Source of the DNA: Paenibacillus sonchi
Lineage (GTDB): Bacteria; Bacillota; Bacilli; Paenibacillales; Paenibacillaceae
Length of the DNA stretch: 64,000 bases
Direction of reading: 5' to 3'
NCBI RefSeq assembly: GCF_016772475.1
Contig: NZ_CP068595.1
Location: 682,001 to 746,000, forward strand
The notes under the pieces are model-generated. The model saw nothing but the letters and a program-made list of their open reading frames with translations, was not told the DNA's origin and did not search any database. The position numbers and the translations under genes are program-made. Shown here piece by piece: positions 8,765-17,876 of this stretch. Position 1 is the first letter of the stretch, and every line of letters begins with the position of its first letter.

Positions 8765-9430
8765 TTAAATCAGACTGCGAAGCGACTGTACAGCCGAAGC
8801 CGTAGCCTGGAATTCATTGTCACGGAAAGTAACCAGCGAGAACAGAAACATGAAGCTTACAATTACGAACAGGCCCAGACAGATGACGGAGGATACTCTT
8901 TGGGAACGGGGCCCCACCGTAATTCCCCAGCTGATCAGGAACGACCAGAGACCGTTTGCAAAGTGGAAGCAGGCGGCCAGGACCCCAATGATATACACGG
9001 TCAGCAGCAGCGGCTGGGTTACAATGTTATGCATAACGCCGCCGAGTTCTTCGTGCTCCACATTGCCGAGCGCCACCTGAACACGGGTATCGTACAAATG
9101 CCAGACGATGAAGATGAAGGTGATCACTCCGCTGATCCGCTGAAGCGTATACCGCCAGTTCCGTTCAAGGTTGAAGCGGTTCAGGTTTGGTTTGGACTGA
9201 TAGGCGATGTACAGCCCGTAGACTCCGTGATAGAGCAGCGGAAGCCATATGCCGAACAATTCCAGGAAGAAGACGAGCGGCAGGCTGTTCAGCCACAGCA
9301 CACTGTCCGTAAAACCGGAAGCGCCTCCCTCTACTGCCGAGAAATTCGTCAGCATGTGCTCCAGGAAAAAGAACCCGAGCGGGATCACGCCAAGCAAGGA
9401 ATGAATCTTTCTGGAATAAAATCCTCTCAT
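8765..9430 (-). CDS. sdhC: Succinate dehydrogenase cytochrome b558 subunit
   Basis: A 221-residue membrane anchor with about five transmembrane helices. It binds two b-type hemes and passes electrons to menaquinone. Starts MRGFYSRKIHSLLGVIPLG, and conserved heme-ligand-type histidines lie in the helices (EHML, YHGVYGLY, WHLYDT, HFANGLWSF). The ATG at 9430 has AAAGGGG about 10 bp upstream. The frame stays open to an ATG at 9619 that has its own AAGGAG, at a short 4-bp spacing; that would add 63 residues rich in Cys and Pro that do not look like SdhC. First gene of sdhCAB. Confidence 0.92.
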   Translation of the reverse strand: MRGFYSRKIHSLLGVIPLGFFFLEHMLTNFSAVEGGASGFTDSVLWLNSLPLVFFLELFGIWLPLLYHGVYGLYIAYQSKPNLNRFNLERNWRYTLQRISGVITFIFIVWHLYDTRVQVALGNVEHEELGGVMHNIVTQPLLLTVYIIGVLAACFHFANGLWSFLISWGITVGPRSQRVSSVICLGLFVIVSFMFLFSLVTFRDNEFQATASAVQSLRSLI

Positions 9431-9583
9431 GCAAAGTGTCCCCTTTCCGATATAAAACAGCGTTTTCATTAATGAGCATACACTGCCGGGAGTACAGTTG
9501 AAACAGGGGGTAAGGGGCTTAGGGAAGCCCGCAAAATGTCTATTTTCACCGTAATTCATTATTTTCCCGGACTTTGCTGCAAC

Positions 9584-9600
9584 ATTCACAATATGTGAAT
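9584..9600. promoter_or_regulatory. Perfect 17-bp palindrome upstream of sdhC (candidate operator)
   Basis: ATTCACA and TGTGAAT flank ATA to form a perfect inverted repeat that contains the T-N11-A signature of LysR-type binding sites. It lies between sdhC and the divergent LysR gene at 9838, which is the place expected for autoregulation and sdh control. Which regulator binds is inference. Confidence 0.45.
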
Positions 9601-9700
9601 ATCTTGTGTCACTTTTCATGTTACTCCTTTTTCACTTATAAGGGAATTGCAATCTAATTATTAAACGTTATACAATAAACGCATAAGAATATTTTTAATG

Positions 9701-9715
9701 TGATAATAATTCTCA
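9701..9715. promoter_or_regulatory. Fur-like box in the sdhC/lysR divergent region
   Basis: TGATAATAATTCTCA matches the Bacillus 7-1-7 Fur consensus at 13 of the 14 arm positions. Iron control of an Fe-S and heme enzyme operon would make sense, but binding is not shown. The whole gap 9431-9837 otherwise holds AT-rich promoter-type sequence and no gene. Confidence 0.45.
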
Positions 9716-9837
9716 TTTAGCAGGCGAAAATAGGAGTAAAAGCTCTATTTCTCCTTGCTGGGAAAGGCTATCCCCTTATAACGGCTATGCTATTTATCAC
9801 TTTATCGAATATGGTATCACTTCAAGGAGGATGGCTT

Positions 9838-10737
9838 ATGTTTGATGATTTGGATATTTTTGCTGCTGTCGTGGAGCATTCCAGCCTGAACCGGGCATCG
9901 CGCCAGCTCAATTTGTCCCAGCCTGCCCTCTCCCGCAAGATCTCCAAGCTGGAGGAGCGGCTCGGCGTTGCGCTGTTCAACCGCTTCGGCAAACGGCTGG
10001 AGCTGACGGAGGTGGGCCGACTTACTTATACCTATGCACTGGAGCAGCGGCAGCAGCGCTCTAAGTTTCTGGAAGCGTTGTCGAAGTTCAAAGAAGGGGA
10101 ACCCCAACTGGTAACGCTCGGCGCCAGCCTTACCACGCTCCAGACCACACTGCCGCCGCTTGTGAATGCCTATATGGAGAAATACCCGGCGGCCGAGCTG
10201 AAGCTGATTACCGGCAAGACGCATGAGATCGTCTCCTCGGTCAGCGAGGGCAGGGCCGATCTCGGGATCATCGCATCGGCCACCCAGGAGCCGGGTCTGC
10301 GCTGCATCCCGCTGTTCGAGGATCAGCTGCGGCTGGTGGTTTCCGAGCACCACCCGCTGACCCTGTCTGCGAAGCTGACGATGAGCGACCTCTCCCGGCT
10401 GCCGATGATCCTCTTTTCCAAGGGTACCTGGTACCGCCGCATGACCGACGAGCTGTTCCAGCGCAGTGGAGTCGATCCCGACGTGCGGATGGAGATCGAC
10501 TCCTTCGAGGCCATCGTCCGGCTGCTGCCGACGATCAAGGCTGCGGCGCTGCTGCCGAAGTCTTACCTCCGCCCGGAGCTGCTGAATGGGGGCGGCCTGG
10601 TCTCGCTGCATATCAAGGAGCTGGAGCAGACCCAGCGGACAACCTGCCTGATCTACCCAAGCAGCGGCGGCCTGAGTACAGCCGCACGCTGCCTGGTGCA
10701 GGTCACTGAGCAAGTGTTCCTGCCGGGACGGGATTAG
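9838..10737 (+). CDS. LysR-family transcriptional regulator divergent from sdhCAB
   Basis: A 299-residue LysR regulator. The N-terminal winged helix-turn-helix is clear (SSLNRASRQLNLSQPALSRK, residues about 16-35), followed by a substrate-binding domain ending in LIYPSSGGLSTAARC. The ATG at 9838 has AAGGAGG 7 bp upstream, so the open frame back to 9787 is not used. Position, divergent from sdhCAB with a palindromic T-N11-A site between, suggests it controls the sdh operon. Members such as CcpC and CitR regulate TCA genes, but I cannot assign it to either. Confidence 0.88.
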   Translation: MFDDLDIFAAVVEHSSLNRASRQLNLSQPALSRKISKLEERLGVALFNRFGKRLELTEVGRLTYTYALEQRQQRSKFLEALSKFKEGEPQLVTLGASLTTLQTTLPPLVNAYMEKYPAAELKLITGKTHEIVSSVSEGRADLGIIASATQEPGLRCIPLFEDQLRLVVSEHHPLTLSAKLTMSDLSRLPMILFSKGTWYRRMTDELFQRSGVDPDVRMEIDSFEAIVRLLPTIKAAALLPKSYLRPELLNGGGLVSLHIKELEQTQRTTCLIYPSSGGLSTAARCLVQVTEQVFLPGRD

Positions 10738-10800
10738 CCCGCACAGGGGAAAGTCAGGAACAGAATGGGGCGTTGAGCCATCGACGTCCTGGATAATAAA

Positions 10801-10824
10801 AGGCCCGGATGCACATCCGGGCCT
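10801..10824. terminator. Bidirectional terminator between lysR and the lipoprotein gene
   Basis: AGGCCCGGATG pairs with CATCCGGGCCT around a short loop. T-rich runs flank it on both strands, and it lies between two convergent genes. Confidence 0.8.
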
Positions 10825-10827
10825 TTA

Positions 10828-11061
10828 TTATTGTGAGAGCGAGGCAATAGTGGCGAATATCCGCGAATAGGCATCTTTGATATTGGCGGAAATGTCTGTA
10901 AAGCTGATATTCCGCTCACGGATAGCAGGAGCATCCCCTATGATCCCAATCTCCAAGGGCTGCCCCTCATAGAGCGGTGTGTCAACTGAATCTGAAGTAC
11001 AGCCCGTTATCATCGTAATCATCAAGAGGAGCAAAACACATGGAAATATATGTCTAATCAT
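10828..11061 (-). CDS. Small lipoprotein, possibly an internally shortened remnant
   Basis: A 77-residue exported lipoprotein. It has a basic start, a hydrophobic core (FPCVLLLLMITMI) and a lipobox MITGC with the lipidated Cys at about residue 21. AAGGAG lies 9 bp before the ATG. The middle LYEGQPLEIGIIGDAPAIRE looks like the start of a longer globular domain. The sequence then passes quickly to YSRIFATIASLSQ, which reads like the end of one, so an internal deletion is possible. No catalytic motif is visible and the function is unknown. Confidence 0.65.
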   Translation of the reverse strand: MIRHIFPCVLLLLMITMITGCTSDSVDTPLYEGQPLEIGIIGDAPAIRERNISFTDISANIKDAYSRIFATIASLSQ

Positions 11062-11145
11062 TCAGAACAGCTCCTTCAGCCTAAAACCTGCCGATTTGTG
11101 TGACACTCTTCTTATCATATGATAAATCGGGACAGATTCTCTCCG

Positions 11146-11814
11146 CTACTCCACATTCACCGCTTCGTCCTCGAACTCCACAATGCTCTCATTGGAACCG
11201 ATGACCACCATAATATCACCCTGATGCACATGGTCATGTGCAGTGGGGGCAACAATTACGCCGTCTTCGCGGTTCAGGGCAATGATGCTGCAGCCATATT
11301 TGGCCCGTGTGTTGAGCTCAGAGAGGCTTTTGCCGTCCATACAGGCAGGCACGGTCAGCTCGACCACCTTGTAATCTTTGGAAAGCTCGATATAATCCAG
11401 CAGGTTCGGCGTGGTCAGCTGATGAGCCACACGGACCCCCATATCCCGTTCAGGAAAAATCACACGGTCCACACCCAGCTTGGAAAGCGCCCGGCCGTGA
11501 AGGATCGAAATCGCTTTGGCCACCACCTGCTTCACACCCAGCTCTTTTAAAAGAATCGCCGCCAGGATGCTGCGTTCCATGTTGTCTCCGATTGCAACTA
11601 TGCCGCAATCAAAATTGCGCACACCCAGGGAGCGCATGATTCCCTCATCCGTGGCATCCGCCATGACCGTATGCGTCAGCTGTCCGCTCATTTCCTCCAC
11701 CCGTTCCTCAACATGGTCAATGCCAAGCACTTCATAGCCCATGGCCATCAGCTCCAGGGCAAGACTTGAGCCAAAGCGGCCGAGTCCGATGATGACAAAC
11801 TGCTGTGCTTTCAT
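11146..11814 (-). CDS. Ktr/Trk potassium uptake regulatory subunit (KtrA/KtrC type)
   Basis: A 222-residue cytosolic RCK protein that gates the neighbouring KtrB-type channel. The N-terminal RCK_N Rossmann fold has the nucleotide loop GLGRFGSSLA (residues 10-19) and an acidic strand end GIDHVEER that binds the ribose. The C-terminal RCK_C domain (about 135-222) ends VVIGSNESIVEFE. It lies 26 bp downstream of the channel gene and both form one operon. The pair could correspond to KtrAB or KtrCD; the sequence alone does not settle which, so no symbol is given. Confidence 0.88.
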   Translation of the reverse strand: MKAQQFVIIGLGRFGSSLALELMAMGYEVLGIDHVEERVEEMSGQLTHTVMADATDEGIMRSLGVRNFDCGIVAIGDNMERSILAAILLKELGVKQVVAKAISILHGRALSKLGVDRVIFPERDMGVRVAHQLTTPNLLDYIELSKDYKVVELTVPACMDGKSLSELNTRAKYGCSIIALNREDGVIVAPTAHDHVHQGDIMVVIGSNESIVEFEDEAVNVE

Positions 11815-11840
11815 AATATCAATAACCCCTTATCCAATTA

Positions 11841-13190
11841 TCATTTTGCCTTCCGGATATTTATATAATTGCTTACCCTTTTTGGACCAATTGCATACGC
11901 CAGGGTGAGCAGCCCAAGCCGTCCGGCGAACATAGTCAGGCAGATCAGGATTTTGCCGGCCTGGCTCAGCTCCGGCGTAAGTCCCATACTGAGGCCCACC
12001 GTAGCAAAAGCCGAGGTCGTCTCGAACAGAATCATCAGAAAGGCCCGATCCTCCGTGGTGGACAGCACCATGGACACGGTCACAATCAGCAGCAGTGCCA
12101 GCAGGGTAACTGTCAAAGCCTTGAATACACGTTCCTGTGCAAGACGGTAACGGAACAAGACGATATCCTCGCGTCCGCGGAGCATCGAGATAACCGCACC
12201 GATCATCAGGGTGAAGGTGGTAGTCTTGATACCGCCGCCAGTTGAGCCGGGCGAAGCGCCGATGAACATCAGAATCACTATAAAAAATTGCGAGGCCTGG
12301 CGGAGTCCGGCAATATCCACTGTATTCGCCCCGGCTGTACGCGGAGTAACGGACTGAAAGAACGCGGCCCAGATTTTGCCGCCGAAGTTCAACGGACCCA
12401 GCGTGCGGGTGTTGGTGAATTCAAAAACAAAGATAACAACCGTTCCGATCACAATCAGCGCCGCTGTCATGGACAGAACCACCTTGCTGTGCAGTGACAA
12501 TCTGCGGGTACGGCGGCGATAGTCTACGAGATCCGACATAACGATAAAGCCAATGCCCCCCGAAACAATCAGAAACATGACCACAATGTTCACAATAGGG
12601 TCGCTGACATATCCAGTCAGGCTGCGATAGTCCCCGAAGATATCGAACCCGGCATTGTTGAACATCGACACTGCATGAAAAATACCAAAATAGACCGCAC
12701 GCCCAAACGGCATATCAAATGCCCAGCGCATCGAAAGTATAACGGCCGCCCCGGCTTCAATGACAAGTGAATAAATCAGCACCTTGCGGATCAGCCGCAC
12801 AATGCCTTCCATTGAGCTCTGATTCATGGCTTCCTGGAGAATCAGCCGGTCACGCAGGGAGATCCTGCGTTTCAGTACAAGCGCAAACAGGGTGGCCATC
12901 GTCATAAAACCCAGGCCGCCGACTTGAATAAGCACCATAATCACAATTTGTCCGAACACGGTAAAATACGTCCCTGTATCCACCACCACCAGCCCGGTAA
13001 CGCAAGTTGCAGAAGTTGCAGTAAACAGCGCATCGATAAAGTTGAGTGATTCTCCCGACGCGCTCGACACGGGAAGCATCAGAAGCAGGGTCCCGATCAG
13101 AATAACGGCTGCAAAGCCCAGCACCAGAATCTGCGGCGGGGACAGCTTCAAAAATCTAAAATTGTTAATCTTGGGTAACGGTGAAGCCAA
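11841..13190 (-). CDS. TrkH/KtrB-family potassium uptake channel subunit
   Basis: About 449 residues forming the ion-translocating subunit. It has the four-fold repeated M1-P-M2 pattern with filter-like segments TCVTGL, MFNNAGFD, PRTAGAN and FATVGLS. MFIGASPGSTGGGIKTTT is a hallmark of the family and includes the gating loop region. The frame is open to a GTG at 13256, but that codon sits inside a good sigma-A promoter (13230-13258), so translation must begin downstream. The TTG at 13190 has GAGAGG 9 bp upstream and is preferred. It is co-transcribed with the RCK gene. Confidence 0.85.
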   Translation of the reverse strand: MASPLPKINNFRFLKLSPPQILVLGFAAVILIGTLLLMLPVSSASGESLNFIDALFTATSATCVTGLVVVDTGTYFTVFGQIVIMVLIQVGGLGFMTMATLFALVLKRRISLRDRLILQEAMNQSSMEGIVRLIRKVLIYSLVIEAGAAVILSMRWAFDMPFGRAVYFGIFHAVSMFNNAGFDIFGDYRSLTGYVSDPIVNIVVMFLIVSGGIGFIVMSDLVDYRRRTRRLSLHSKVVLSMTAALIVIGTVVIFVFEFTNTRTLGPLNFGGKIWAAFFQSVTPRTAGANTVDIAGLRQASQFFIVILMFIGASPGSTGGGIKTTTFTLMIGAVISMLRGREDIVLFRYRLAQERVFKALTVTLLALLLIVTVSMVLSTTEDRAFLMILFETTSAFATVGLSMGLTPELSQAGKILICLTMFAGRLGLLTLAYAIGPKRVSNYINIRKAK

Positions 13191-13229
13191 CCTTCTCATC
13201 CTCTCGCTGGTTGCGTAAGAAACATACAA

Positions 13230-13258
13230 ATTATAAACGTTATTCCCTAACTTCACAA
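13230..13258 (-). promoter_or_regulatory. Sigma-A promoter of the Ktr operon
   Basis: TTGTGA (minus strand, 13258-13253) and TATAAT (13235-13230) are separated by exactly 17 bp. It overlaps the longest possible reading frame of the channel gene and so rules out the far upstream start. Confidence 0.7.
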
Positions 13259-13445
13259 AGGTTCATTTTATTACAGCTCATTTCCGTTATGGGATTGAAC
13301 TTTAACTGGTCAGCCTTTTGCGGTATGCTGTATTCTTGCAGGCCAAAATATTCCCAGCCCCTCCTGGTACAAAAAAATGAAGCCGGAAGGACAAAATAAG
13401 CATAAGCCCGGCCATTTCCACGTAAAAGGATAATACGGCATTTTT

Positions 13446-13475
13446 TTGTAACCGGCCTGCCGCTAATATTATAAT
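13446..13475 (+). promoter_or_regulatory. Sigma-A promoter of the CPBP protease gene
   Basis: TTGTAA at 13446-13451 and a perfect TATAAT at 13470-13475 with an 18-bp spacer, 38 bp before the start codon. I see no gene in the rest of the 13259-13513 gap. Confidence 0.65.
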
Positions 13476-13513
13476 GGAAAGAACAGGCATATTACATAAC
13501 AAGGAGGCGTTAC

Positions 13514-15208
13514 ATGAATTCCGTCGGCCAGCCCCTACAGCAGCGGCCCCTTTCGACCAGGCTCATTCTTGCGGGTATCATCGGTCTTATTGTGTTCATT
13601 ATGTTCCAGATCGCTCCCCAGCTCCTAGGGGACTCGGGTGATTCTGACACCACACCTATCAGCAAAAATGAGGCCCGTGAGCAAGCCGCCGCATTCGCAG
13701 CCCAGCAGCTTGGCCATCCGGATTCCACAGGGGAGGAATGGGCTGTAAGCTACAGGACCGATTCTTCCTTCTACGGCTATATGTCCCGGGAGAAGCTTCT
13801 GGATCAATATTCCAAAGCGAAGCTGGATCAGCGTTATCCGTTCGATGTCTTTCATGCCGTACTCTACGCTTCCGGTGAAGTGAACCCGATTCTATCGGTT
13901 GATCTTAATATGTACACCGGAAAGGTTGTGGGATTCAGCCGCGGGGAAGGCACAAGCTCCAGCGCTGAAACAGGGAATCACAGCAACTCCGCCCTGCCCG
14001 GTACTGTAAGCACGGCCAGTGAACCGGAGCTTTCGCTTGAACAGAAAAAGGAGCTTGCCCGCCCGTGGCTTCAATTATGGGAAGTGAATCCCGCCAAGCT
14101 GCAGATCCAGCCGGGTACAGATCCTGACGGGCTGGTCTATACAGACAGCTCTGTCAAGATTGGAGAGTCGCAGCTGCAGTACAAATTCAAATTCCAGCAG
14201 GAACAGGTCGCGTATTTCCGGGCAGGCTTCACCGCCCCTGCCTGGCATACCAGTTATGTTGAGGATCAGACCGCCCTCGCCAGGTGGCTGACCGGGGTCG
14301 GCTACGGCGTGCCTACGCTGGCGCTGGGCATTCTGGCCCTGATCTACAGCATTCTGCGCAGAGGGCATACCTCATTCAAGCGGGGAATTTTCCTCAGCTC
14401 CGCCCATTTTGTAATTATGATGGTCAGTACCTACAACATGCTGCCGGAAGCCAGCGGGGACAGCCTGGAGAGCCGCATCACAAGTCTCGTCATGCTCATA
14501 TTCTATATTTTTTACAGTCTGCTGATGTCGCTGATGCTCTACTTCTCCCTTGTTGGCGGCAACGGCCTGTGGCGCAAGGAAGAGGGATTGAACCCCTGGC
14601 CGCGCGCCAAGGAGCCGGGTTACGGGCGTTATGTGCTGGACAGCATGCGCGCCGGGTATGTCTGGGCCTTTATTCTGCTCGGCGTACAGACGCTTATGTT
14701 CATTATTCTGTCATACACCCTGCATAACTGGTCCACCACGGATGCCAGCCAGTCACCGTACAATATGAGATATGCCTGGCTGCTGCCCATCGTCGCCTGG
14801 CTTGCCGGGTTGTCCGAGGAAGCCGTATACCGCCTGTTCGGCATCCGGATGGTCAAGAAGATCGTCCGCAGCACCTTCCTGGCTTCGCTCATCACCACGC
14901 TAATCTGGGCGTTTGGACATACGCTGTACCCGATCTATCCCATCAGCTCGCGTCCGATTGAGCTGACGGTGATCGGCTTGCTGTTCAGCTATATCTTCCT
15001 GCGCTACGGCTTTATCGCCGCCATGTTCAGCCACGTGGTGTTTGACAGCATCCTGATGGGCGCCACACTGATCTTCATGAAGGAATCCGTGAATGTAGGT
15101 GCGGGTATCGTCACCATCGTCCTGCCGTTTATCGTGGGCTATATCGTGTACCGGTTCAATCCCCCGCGCAAGATGGAGCCGGCAGAGCCTGTCAGCCCCA
15201 TCGCCTAA
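13514..15208 (+). CDS. CPBP-family intramembrane glutamic protease
   Basis: A 564-residue membrane protein. One N-terminal helix (about 17-37) leads into a large extracytoplasmic region to about residue 255, then about eight helices. The C-terminal CPBP (CAAX protease/bacteriocin-processing) domain has motif 1 SEEAVYR (about 433-439, the EExxxR glutamates), motif 2 FGHTLY (about 468) and motif 3 SHVVFDS (about 505). All catalytic positions are therefore intact. AAGGAGG precedes the ATG. CPBP enzymes are Rce1-like; the substrate is unknown. The long extracytoplasmic N-terminal region may sense or bind substrate, which is inference. Confidence 0.85.
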   Translation: MNSVGQPLQQRPLSTRLILAGIIGLIVFIMFQIAPQLLGDSGDSDTTPISKNEAREQAAAFAAQQLGHPDSTGEEWAVSYRTDSSFYGYMSREKLLDQYSKAKLDQRYPFDVFHAVLYASGEVNPILSVDLNMYTGKVVGFSRGEGTSSSAETGNHSNSALPGTVSTASEPELSLEQKKELARPWLQLWEVNPAKLQIQPGTDPDGLVYTDSSVKIGESQLQYKFKFQQEQVAYFRAGFTAPAWHTSYVEDQTALARWLTGVGYGVPTLALGILALIYSILRRGHTSFKRGIFLSSAHFVIMMVSTYNMLPEASGDSLESRITSLVMLIFYIFYSLLMSLMLYFSLVGGNGLWRKEEGLNPWPRAKEPGYGRYVLDSMRAGYVWAFILLGVQTLMFIILSYTLHNWSTTDASQSPYNMRYAWLLPIVAWLAGLSEEAVYRLFGIRMVKKIVRSTFLASLITTLIWAFGHTLYPIYPISSRPIELTVIGLLFSYIFLRYGFIAAMFSHVVFDSILMGATLIFMKESVNVGAGIVTIVLPFIVGYIVYRFNPPRKMEPAEPVSPIA

Positions 15209-15224
15209 CTGAAGACCGGCCGCA

Positions 15225-15263
15225 AAACGGCTGAGCGCCTTTCCATGGGCGGCTCAGCCGTTT
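15225..15263. terminator. Hairpin terminator downstream of the CPBP gene
   Basis: AAACGGCTGAGC (15225-15236) pairs with GCTCAGCCGTTT (15252-15263), with a second stem in the loop. The T tail is short. Confidence 0.6.
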
Positions 15264-15323
15264 ACGCGTGTAGTGCCTTGCATGTTCTAATAGTTCTCCT
15301 ACGCATGATGAGTCTTGCAGATA

Positions 15324-15506
15324 TTACGGACTCCAGCGCCGTTATTTCAACAATCCGGTTTTTTTATTCATGCTAACGGACTGAGGAGACGCTAAGCTGG
15401 CATTTCCCGGAGCATAAAGGTGGATTTGCATGAAATAGGGTCATCTGGGTCCATAAGCGCCCGGCAAAGACCGATTTCAAGCAGATAACGGCATCTGGGT
15501 CCATTA
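15324..15506. repeat. Four-palindrome element (quartet 2), between CPBP gene and uvrC
   Basis: The 392-bp gap between two convergent genes holds four related units at 15324-15344, 15374-15394, 15436-15456 and 15486-15506. Units 1 and 2 read TWACGGACT.., and units 3 and 4 read as the same motif inverted (..TGGGTCCATTA). Centres are 15334, 15384, 15446 and 15496, spaced 50, 62 and 50 bp. No coding frame is credible here. Confidence 0.75.
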
Positions 15507-15548
15507 GGGATCCCCCTTTTTTCAGGGAGGCTAAATGGAACGATACAC

Positions 15549-15582
15549 AAGAAGAGACCGGCCCTCAGGCCAGTCTCTTCTT
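15549..15582 (-). terminator. Terminator of uvrC
   Basis: AAGAAGAGAC at 15549-15558 pairs with GTCTCTTCTT at 15573-15582, extended by a GGCC/GGCC stem. It lies just past the uvrC stop. Confidence 0.65.
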
Positions 15583-15600
15583 GTATAAAACTATAATACT

Positions 15601-17667
15601 TTATAATGACGGCCCTTCATCCTTCAGGGCATCCAGAATCTGCGCAGCCAGCTTGTCGCCGATCGACAGCGGACGGAAGTCCTCGATGCTGGCCTCCTTG
15701 ATTTTTTTGAGCGAGCCAAAATGCTTCAGCAGCAGCTTCCGGCGCTTGTCGCCGATGCCCGGAATGGAGTCGAGCTTCGAGGTTACCATCGATTTGCCGC
15801 GCTGCTCGCGGTGGAATGTAATCGCAAACCGGTGAACTTCATCCTGAATGCGCTGCAGCAGATAAAACTCCTGGCTGTCCCGGGCAAGCTGCACCGGCTC
15901 GGCGGAATCACCAACCAGCAGCTGCGCCGTTCTGTGCTTGTCGTCCTTCACCAGGCCGCAGACCGGGATGTACAGCCCCAGTTCATTCTGCAGAATGTCA
16001 ATGGCGGAAGAAATTTGCCCTTTCCCTCCATCGACCACAATCAGATCCGGCTGCGGCAGGTTCTCCTTCAGCACGCGCTCATAGCGGCGGCGGATCACCT
16101 CGCGCATGGTTTCGTAGTCATCCGGTCCCTGTACCGAGCGGACCTTGTATTTGCGGTATTCCTTGCGTGCAGGTTTGCCGTCAATGAACACAACCATCGC
16201 GGATACCGGATTGGTTCCCTGGATATTCGAGTTGTCAAATGCTTCAATCCGGCTAAGCGATTCCAGGCCCAGGCTCTGGCCCAGGCTGATCGCTGCGCCG
16301 GAGGTGCGCTCCTCGTCCCGCTCGATCAGGCGGAACTTCTCGTCCAGCGCCACCCGGCCGTTCTGGCAGGCCATCCCGACCATCTGCTTCTTCAGCCCGC
16401 GCTGCGGTACCAGCACCTTGACGCCCAGCCACTCCTGCAGAGCCGCCGCGCCGCCGGCTGCGTCCACGGTGCCTTCAGCGGCCGCCTCAGCCGCAGCAGC
16501 TTCACCCGCATCCGCTTGCGCTGCAGCCTCCAGTGCCGCTTCATCCGACTCTGTCCGCACGGCAGTAGCCGCTTCTGTCATCCCGCTGTCTGCCGCGCTT
16601 CCCGCAGCCTCACCTGTATCTTCAGCAGCCAGCACCACCTCAGCCTCCAGCGCCGCTTCTGCGCCGGCCGCCTCAGTCTCACCGCTGACAGCCAGCTGCG
16701 GTTTGCCTGATTTATCTGCGCCTTCAAGCAATGTATCCGGCAGCAGGATTTCTTGCGGCAGGGCAGGGTTCTCGCTGTAGTACTGCGCCACATAAGAGAT
16801 GAAATCGCTGTACGCCTCCCCGTAGAAAGGGAACACGGAGGAGTGCCGCTGGATCATTTTCCCCTGCCGCATGTACAGAATCTGCACACACATCCAGCCC
16901 TTGTCCACGGCATAGCCGAATACATCGCGGTCTTTGGTATCAGCCGTGTTAATTTTCTGCTTCTCCATCAGGGCATCGATGTGGATGATCTGGTCGCGCA
17001 GCTCCTTGGCCCGCTCGAAATACAGCTCCTCTGCGGCCTCCTGCATCTTTTGCTGCAGATCCTTCTTGACTGCCTCATGGCCGCCTCCGAGAAAACCGGC
17101 AATGCTCTGCGTAATCTCCTCATAAGCGGACTTGGGCACTTCCTTCTCGCAGGGCGCCAGACACTGGCCCATATGATAATACAGGCAGACTTCCTTCGGC
17201 ATCACGCCGCACTTGCGCAGCGGATACATCCGGTCGAGCAGCTTCTTGGTCTGATGCGCCGCATAAGCGTTTGGATATGGACCGAAATACTTCGCTTTAT
17301 CCTTAATCACCCGGCGCGTAACCTCCAGGCGCGGATGAGCTTCATTCGTAATTTTCAAATACGGAAACGTCTTGTCATCCTTCAAAAGCACATTATAACG
17401 CGGCATATGCTTTTTAATCAGGTTGCACTCCAGAATGAGCGCCTCCATATTGCTGGACGTGACGATATATTCAAAGTCGGTAATATTGGCGACGAGCCTC
17501 TGGGTCTTACCGTTATGGCTGCCCGTAAAATAAGAGCGGACCCGGTTCTTCAGCACCTTGGCCTTGCCCACATAAATAATAGTGCCCTCTTCATTTTTCA
17601 TCAGATAGCACCCGGGCAGGTCGGGCAGCAATGCCAGTTTGTTGCGGATATTCTCCATATAATCCAT
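15601..17667 (-). CDS. uvrC: Excinuclease ABC subunit C with an Ala/Glu-rich insertion
   Basis: A 688-residue nucleotide-excision-repair endonuclease that makes both incisions around a lesion marked by UvrAB. The N-terminal GIY-YIG nuclease ([20 protein letters not shown]) is followed by Cys153, 161, 169 and 173, a likely Fe-S ligand set. Then come a UVR helix pair (about 203-238), an RNase H-like nuclease ([25 protein letters not shown]) and C-terminal helix-hairpin-helices. All catalytic residues are present. Residues about 316-408 are a low-complexity Ala/Glu/Asp stretch between the UVR and RNase H parts. It accounts for the length above the usual 600 or so. Confidence 0.96.
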   Translation of the reverse strand: MDYMENIRNKLALLPDLPGCYLMKNEEGTIIYVGKAKVLKNRVRSYFTGSHNGKTQRLVANITDFEYIVTSSNMEALILECNLIKKHMPRYNVLLKDDKTFPYLKITNEAHPRLEVTRRVIKDKAKYFGPYPNAYAAHQTKKLLDRMYPLRKCGVMPKEVCLYYHMGQCLAPCEKEVPKSAYEEITQSIAGFLGGGHEAVKKDLQQKMQEAAEELYFERAKELRDQIIHIDALMEKQKINTADTKDRDVFGYAVDKGWMCVQILYMRQGKMIQRHSSVFPFYGEAYSDFISYVAQYYSENPALPQEILLPDTLLEGADKSGKPQLAVSGETEAAGAEAALEAEVVLAAEDTGEAAGSAADSGMTEAATAVRTESDEAALEAAAQADAGEAAAAEAAAEGTVDAAGGAAALQEWLGVKVLVPQRGLKKQMVGMACQNGRVALDEKFRLIERDEERTSGAAISLGQSLGLESLSRIEAFDNSNIQGTNPVSAMVVFIDGKPARKEYRKYKVRSVQGPDDYETMREVIRRRYERVLKENLPQPDLIVVDGGKGQISSAIDILQNELGLYIPVCGLVKDDKHRTAQLLVGDSAEPVQLARDSQEFYLLQRIQDEVHRFAITFHREQRGKSMVTSKLDSIPGIGDKRRKLLLKHFGSLKKIKEASIEDFRPLSIGDKLAAQILDALKDEGPSL

Positions 17668-17805
17668 GCGTTCTCCCCCACCTGTAACAACACCGTGATA
17701 ACTTAATTTTAAATATAAGAAGCCATGGGTTCAACCCCATAGCATATAAAATAGAGTACTGCCGGCTAAAAACGTTCATTAGGACCACCAGCTTCCGCCT
17801 GACAC

Positions 17806-17840
17806 ACAAAGCGCCTTCGGATAAACCGAAGGCGCTTTGT
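17806..17840 (-). terminator. Terminator of trxA
   Basis: ACAAAGCGCCTTCGG pairs with CCGAAGGCGCTTTGT around a five-base loop, 37 bp past the trxA stop. Confidence 0.75.
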
Positions 17841-17876
17841 CGGCAGGGCATATGCCCCGGATACTACAGCATCATT

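Noticed and set aside
9838..10737. Assignment of the LysR protein as CcpC or CitR
   Set aside because: Only the general fold and position support it. Nothing in the sequence separates these from other LysR members.
13191..13256. Start of the KtrB-type gene at GTG 13256
   Set aside because: That codon overlaps the -35 box of a sigma-A promoter whose -10 box is also inside the extended frame.
13259..13513. c-di-AMP (ydaO) riboswitch before the Ktr operon, as known in B. subtilis
   Set aside because: I could not find the conserved elements in the 255-bp gap, and the Ktr promoter lies too close to the start.
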